DNA of 5,743 nt from an uncultured Clostridia bacterium (GTDB taxonomy: Bacteria; Bacillota; Clostridia; Oscillospirales; Oscillospiraceae). The translations under genes and the position numbers were made by a program. Position 1 is the first letter of the stretch, and each line of letters starts with the position of its first letter. This document shows, piece by piece, positions 4,248 through 5,743 of the stretch. The stretch is taken from NCBI GenBank assembly GCA_946184215.1, contig CAMHER010000130.1, forward strand, positions 1 to 5,743, written 5' to 3'. Below the pieces are notes generated by a model. The model was not told the origin of the DNA and ran no database searches. It saw only the letters and a program-made list of their open reading frames with translations.

Positions 4248-5743
4248 TCAGCCTCTCAATTCCATTTCGATCTTGCCGTCGGGGGCGCTGAGCACGATCT
4301 CCGATGTGCCTTCGCCGTGGCGGTCAATGATGCGCTGGGCCAGGACGTCCTCAATCTGTTTTTGGATCAGCCTGCGGAGATTGCGTGCGCCGTAGGTGAC
4401 GCTGTACGCCTCCTTCACAAGATAATCCAGCAGGCTCTCATCCCAGGAAAGGGCAATGCTGCGAGCTGCGAGCACGTCCCTCACCTCGCCGAGCATCAGC
4501 GCCGCGATGGCGCGGAAATTCTCCTCGGTGAGCTGGTTAAAGCAGACGACCTCGTCGACACGGTTGATAAACTCCGGCCGGAGGAACTCGTTGAGCGCTT
4601 TCATCGTGCGCTCGCGGCTCATGTCGCTTAAGGAGCCGCCGAAGCCCACGCTGCCGGATTTGCTGCTGCTGCCGGCGTTCGTCGTCATGATGATGATGGT
4701 GTTTTCAAAGTTCACCGTACGGCCCTGCGCATCGGTGATGCGGCCGTCGTCCAGGATCTGCAGCAGGATGTTCATCACATCCGGATGCGCCTTTTCGATC
4801 TCGTCGAAGAGCACGACGCTGTAAGGCTTGCGGCGGATTTTTTCGGTCAGCTGACCGGCCTCGTCATAGCCCACATAGCCCGGAGGCGAGCCGATGATGC
4901 GCGAGACCGAGAATTTTTCCATAAACTCGGACATGTCAAGGCGGATCAGGGATTCAGGCGAATCGAACATGTCCTGCGCCAGGCGCTTGACAAGCTCCGT
5001 CTTTCCGACGCCGGTTCCGCCGACAAAGATGAAGCTGACGGGCTTGCGCTTGACCTGCAGCCCCACGCGGCTGCGCTTGATCGCAGCGCACACGGCGTTT
5101 ACCGCCTCGTCCTGTCCGACGATATGCTTTTTCAGCCGCTCGTCAAGCCTGGCAAGACGCTCGAACTCATCCTCGCGGATCGACGAAGCGGGGATCTTGG
5201 TCCAGAGCTCGATGATGCGGGCCAGGTTGTCAGCCGTCAGCGCCGGGCGAGCGTTCTTCAACGTCTCGATCTCCTGCTCCAGCTGCATCTCGCGGCTGCG
5301 CAGTTCGGCGATGCGCGCGTAGCGTTTATCAAGCTGCTCCTCGCTCAGCGACTGCACGGCCTGAGCGCCGTCGGCCATCAGCGCGTCGCGCTCAAAGCGG
5401 ATGTTTTCCAGATCCCGCTCTGCCGCCATACGGCGGTTGATGCCCGCGTCCTTTAAATTGACGTCCGAGCAGGCCTCGTCGATCAGGTCGATGGCCTTGT
5501 CGGGCAGGAAGCGATCGGTAATATACCGCTCGCTGAGCAGCACCGCCTGGCGGCACATCTCCTCGGAAATCTGCACCCCGTGATAATCCTCGTAGTAGTG
5601 TGCGATGCCCTTGAGAATCCGGATGCTGTCGTCGATGGAGGGTTCATTCACCGTCACCGGCTGGAAACGCCGCTCCAAAGCGGAGTCCTTTTCAATGTGT
5701 TTGCGGTATTCGGTGAATGTGGTGGCCCCGATTACCTGAATCT
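4248..5743 (-). CDS. clpC: ATP-dependent Clp unfoldase subunit, ClpC-like (5' end outside window)
   Basis: The C-terminal 497 residues of a two-ring AAA+ unfoldase are visible; the N-domain and D1 Walker motifs lie beyond the right edge. In order: the end of D1 (QVIGATTFTEYRKHIEKDSALERRF, then YITDRFLPDKAIDLIDEA); a short middle coiled coil of about 70 residues (fragment 92-162), ClpC/ClpE-like and too short for ClpB; then D2 with Walker A GGTGVGKTE (241-249), GSPPGYVGYDEAG, Walker B VVLFDEIEKAH (309-319), sensor 1 TTNAG (353-357), arginine finger FINRVDE (Arg394) and sensor 2 YGARNLRR (Arg453). SGSVGFGG after sensor 1 contains VGF, the type of tripeptide with which ClpC docks on ClpP; ClpB lacks it. 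It therefore probably feeds substrates to ClpP. The symbol is tentative, since ClpE-like relatives cannot be excluded without the N-terminus. First visible gene of the four-gene operon; its promoter is out of view. Confidence 0.93.
   Translation of the reverse strand, partial: IQVIGATTFTEYRKHIEKDSALERRFQPVTVNEPSIDDSIRILKGIAHYYEDYHGVQISEEMCRQAVLLSERYITDRFLPDKAIDLIDEACSDVNLKDAGINRRMAAERDLENIRFERDALMADGAQAVQSLSEEQLDKRYARIAELRSREMQLEQEIETLKNARPALTADNLARIIELWTKIPASSIREDEFERLARLDERLKKHIVGQDEAVNAVCAAIKRSRVGLQVKRKPVSFIFVGGTGVGKTELVKRLAQDMFDSPESLIRLDMSEFMEKFSVSRIIGSPPGYVGYDEAGQLTEKIRRKPYSVVLFDEIEKAHPDVMNILLQILDDGRITDAQGRTVNFENTIIIMTTNAGSSSKSGSVGFGGSLSDMSRERTMKALNEFLRPEFINRVDEVVCFNQLTEENFRAIAALMLGEVRDVLAARSIALSWDESLLDYLVKEAYSVTYGARNLRRLIQKQIEDVLAQRIIDRHGEGTSEIVLSAPDGKIEMELRG

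Noticed and set aside
3151..4250. Macro and DUF523 proteins both begin MERLL right after a stop codon plus 2 nt, suggesting a duplicated start region
   Set aside because: Codons differ (GAAAGACTTCTC against GAACGGCTGCTT) and similarity ends after five residues, so chance is the simpler explanation.
4785..5456. Long plus-strand frames opposite the Clp gene
   Set aside because: They are shadow frames of a clearly conserved AAA+ coding sequence, without ribosome binding sites or recognisable domains.

Overview
The window looks like the chromosome of a GC-rich member of the Clostridia, most likely an Oscillospiraceae/Ruminococcaceae-type Firmicute. The basis is the Gram-positive style of its signals (strong AGGAGG-type ribosome binding sites, TTG and ATC starts, hairpin-plus-U terminators), a ClpC-like unfoldase with a short middle coiled coil, and an infC leader with built-in attenuation. 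This lineage call is an inference; no rRNA or marker tree was available. Nothing indicates phage, plasmid, transposon or CRISPR content.

Layout, left to right. (1) The 5' part of infC (translation initiation factor IF-3) runs off the left edge on the minus strand. It starts at a rare ATC codon behind a strong Shine-Dalgarno and is preceded by a leader of about 167 nt with its own consensus promoter, an intrinsic terminator just before the ribosome binding site, and pairings that could form an antiterminator and an anti-Shine-Dalgarno. This fits an L20-type ribosomal-protein leader. (2) deoC (deoxyribose-phosphate aldolase, minus strand) follows as a single-gene unit with its own promoter and terminator. 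(3) Divergent from deoC is a plus-strand gene for a protein with two OB folds, the second clearly SSB-like. (4) A 178-nt gap with an inverted repeat and a minus-strand terminator-like hairpin precedes a plus-strand gene for an unrecognised secreted or N-terminally anchored protein. (5) A bidirectional terminator separates it from a convergent minus-strand operon.

That operon, in order of transcription (right to left), is a ClpC-like AAA+ unfoldase (5' end outside the window), a MacroD-type macro domain protein, a rhomboid intramembrane protease and a DUF523/TudS-like protein. The junctions are 2 nt, a 4-nt ATGA overlap and 2 nt, so the four are almost certainly co-transcribed and translationally coupled. 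Together they cover protein unfolding, removal of ADP-ribose, membrane proteolysis and possibly thio-base desulfuration. A shared stress or quality-control role is plausible but inferred.

The most interesting parts are the infC leader, with mutually exclusive terminator and antiterminator pairings plus an SD-sequestering segment, and the tightly coupled clp-macro-rhomboid-DUF523 operon.
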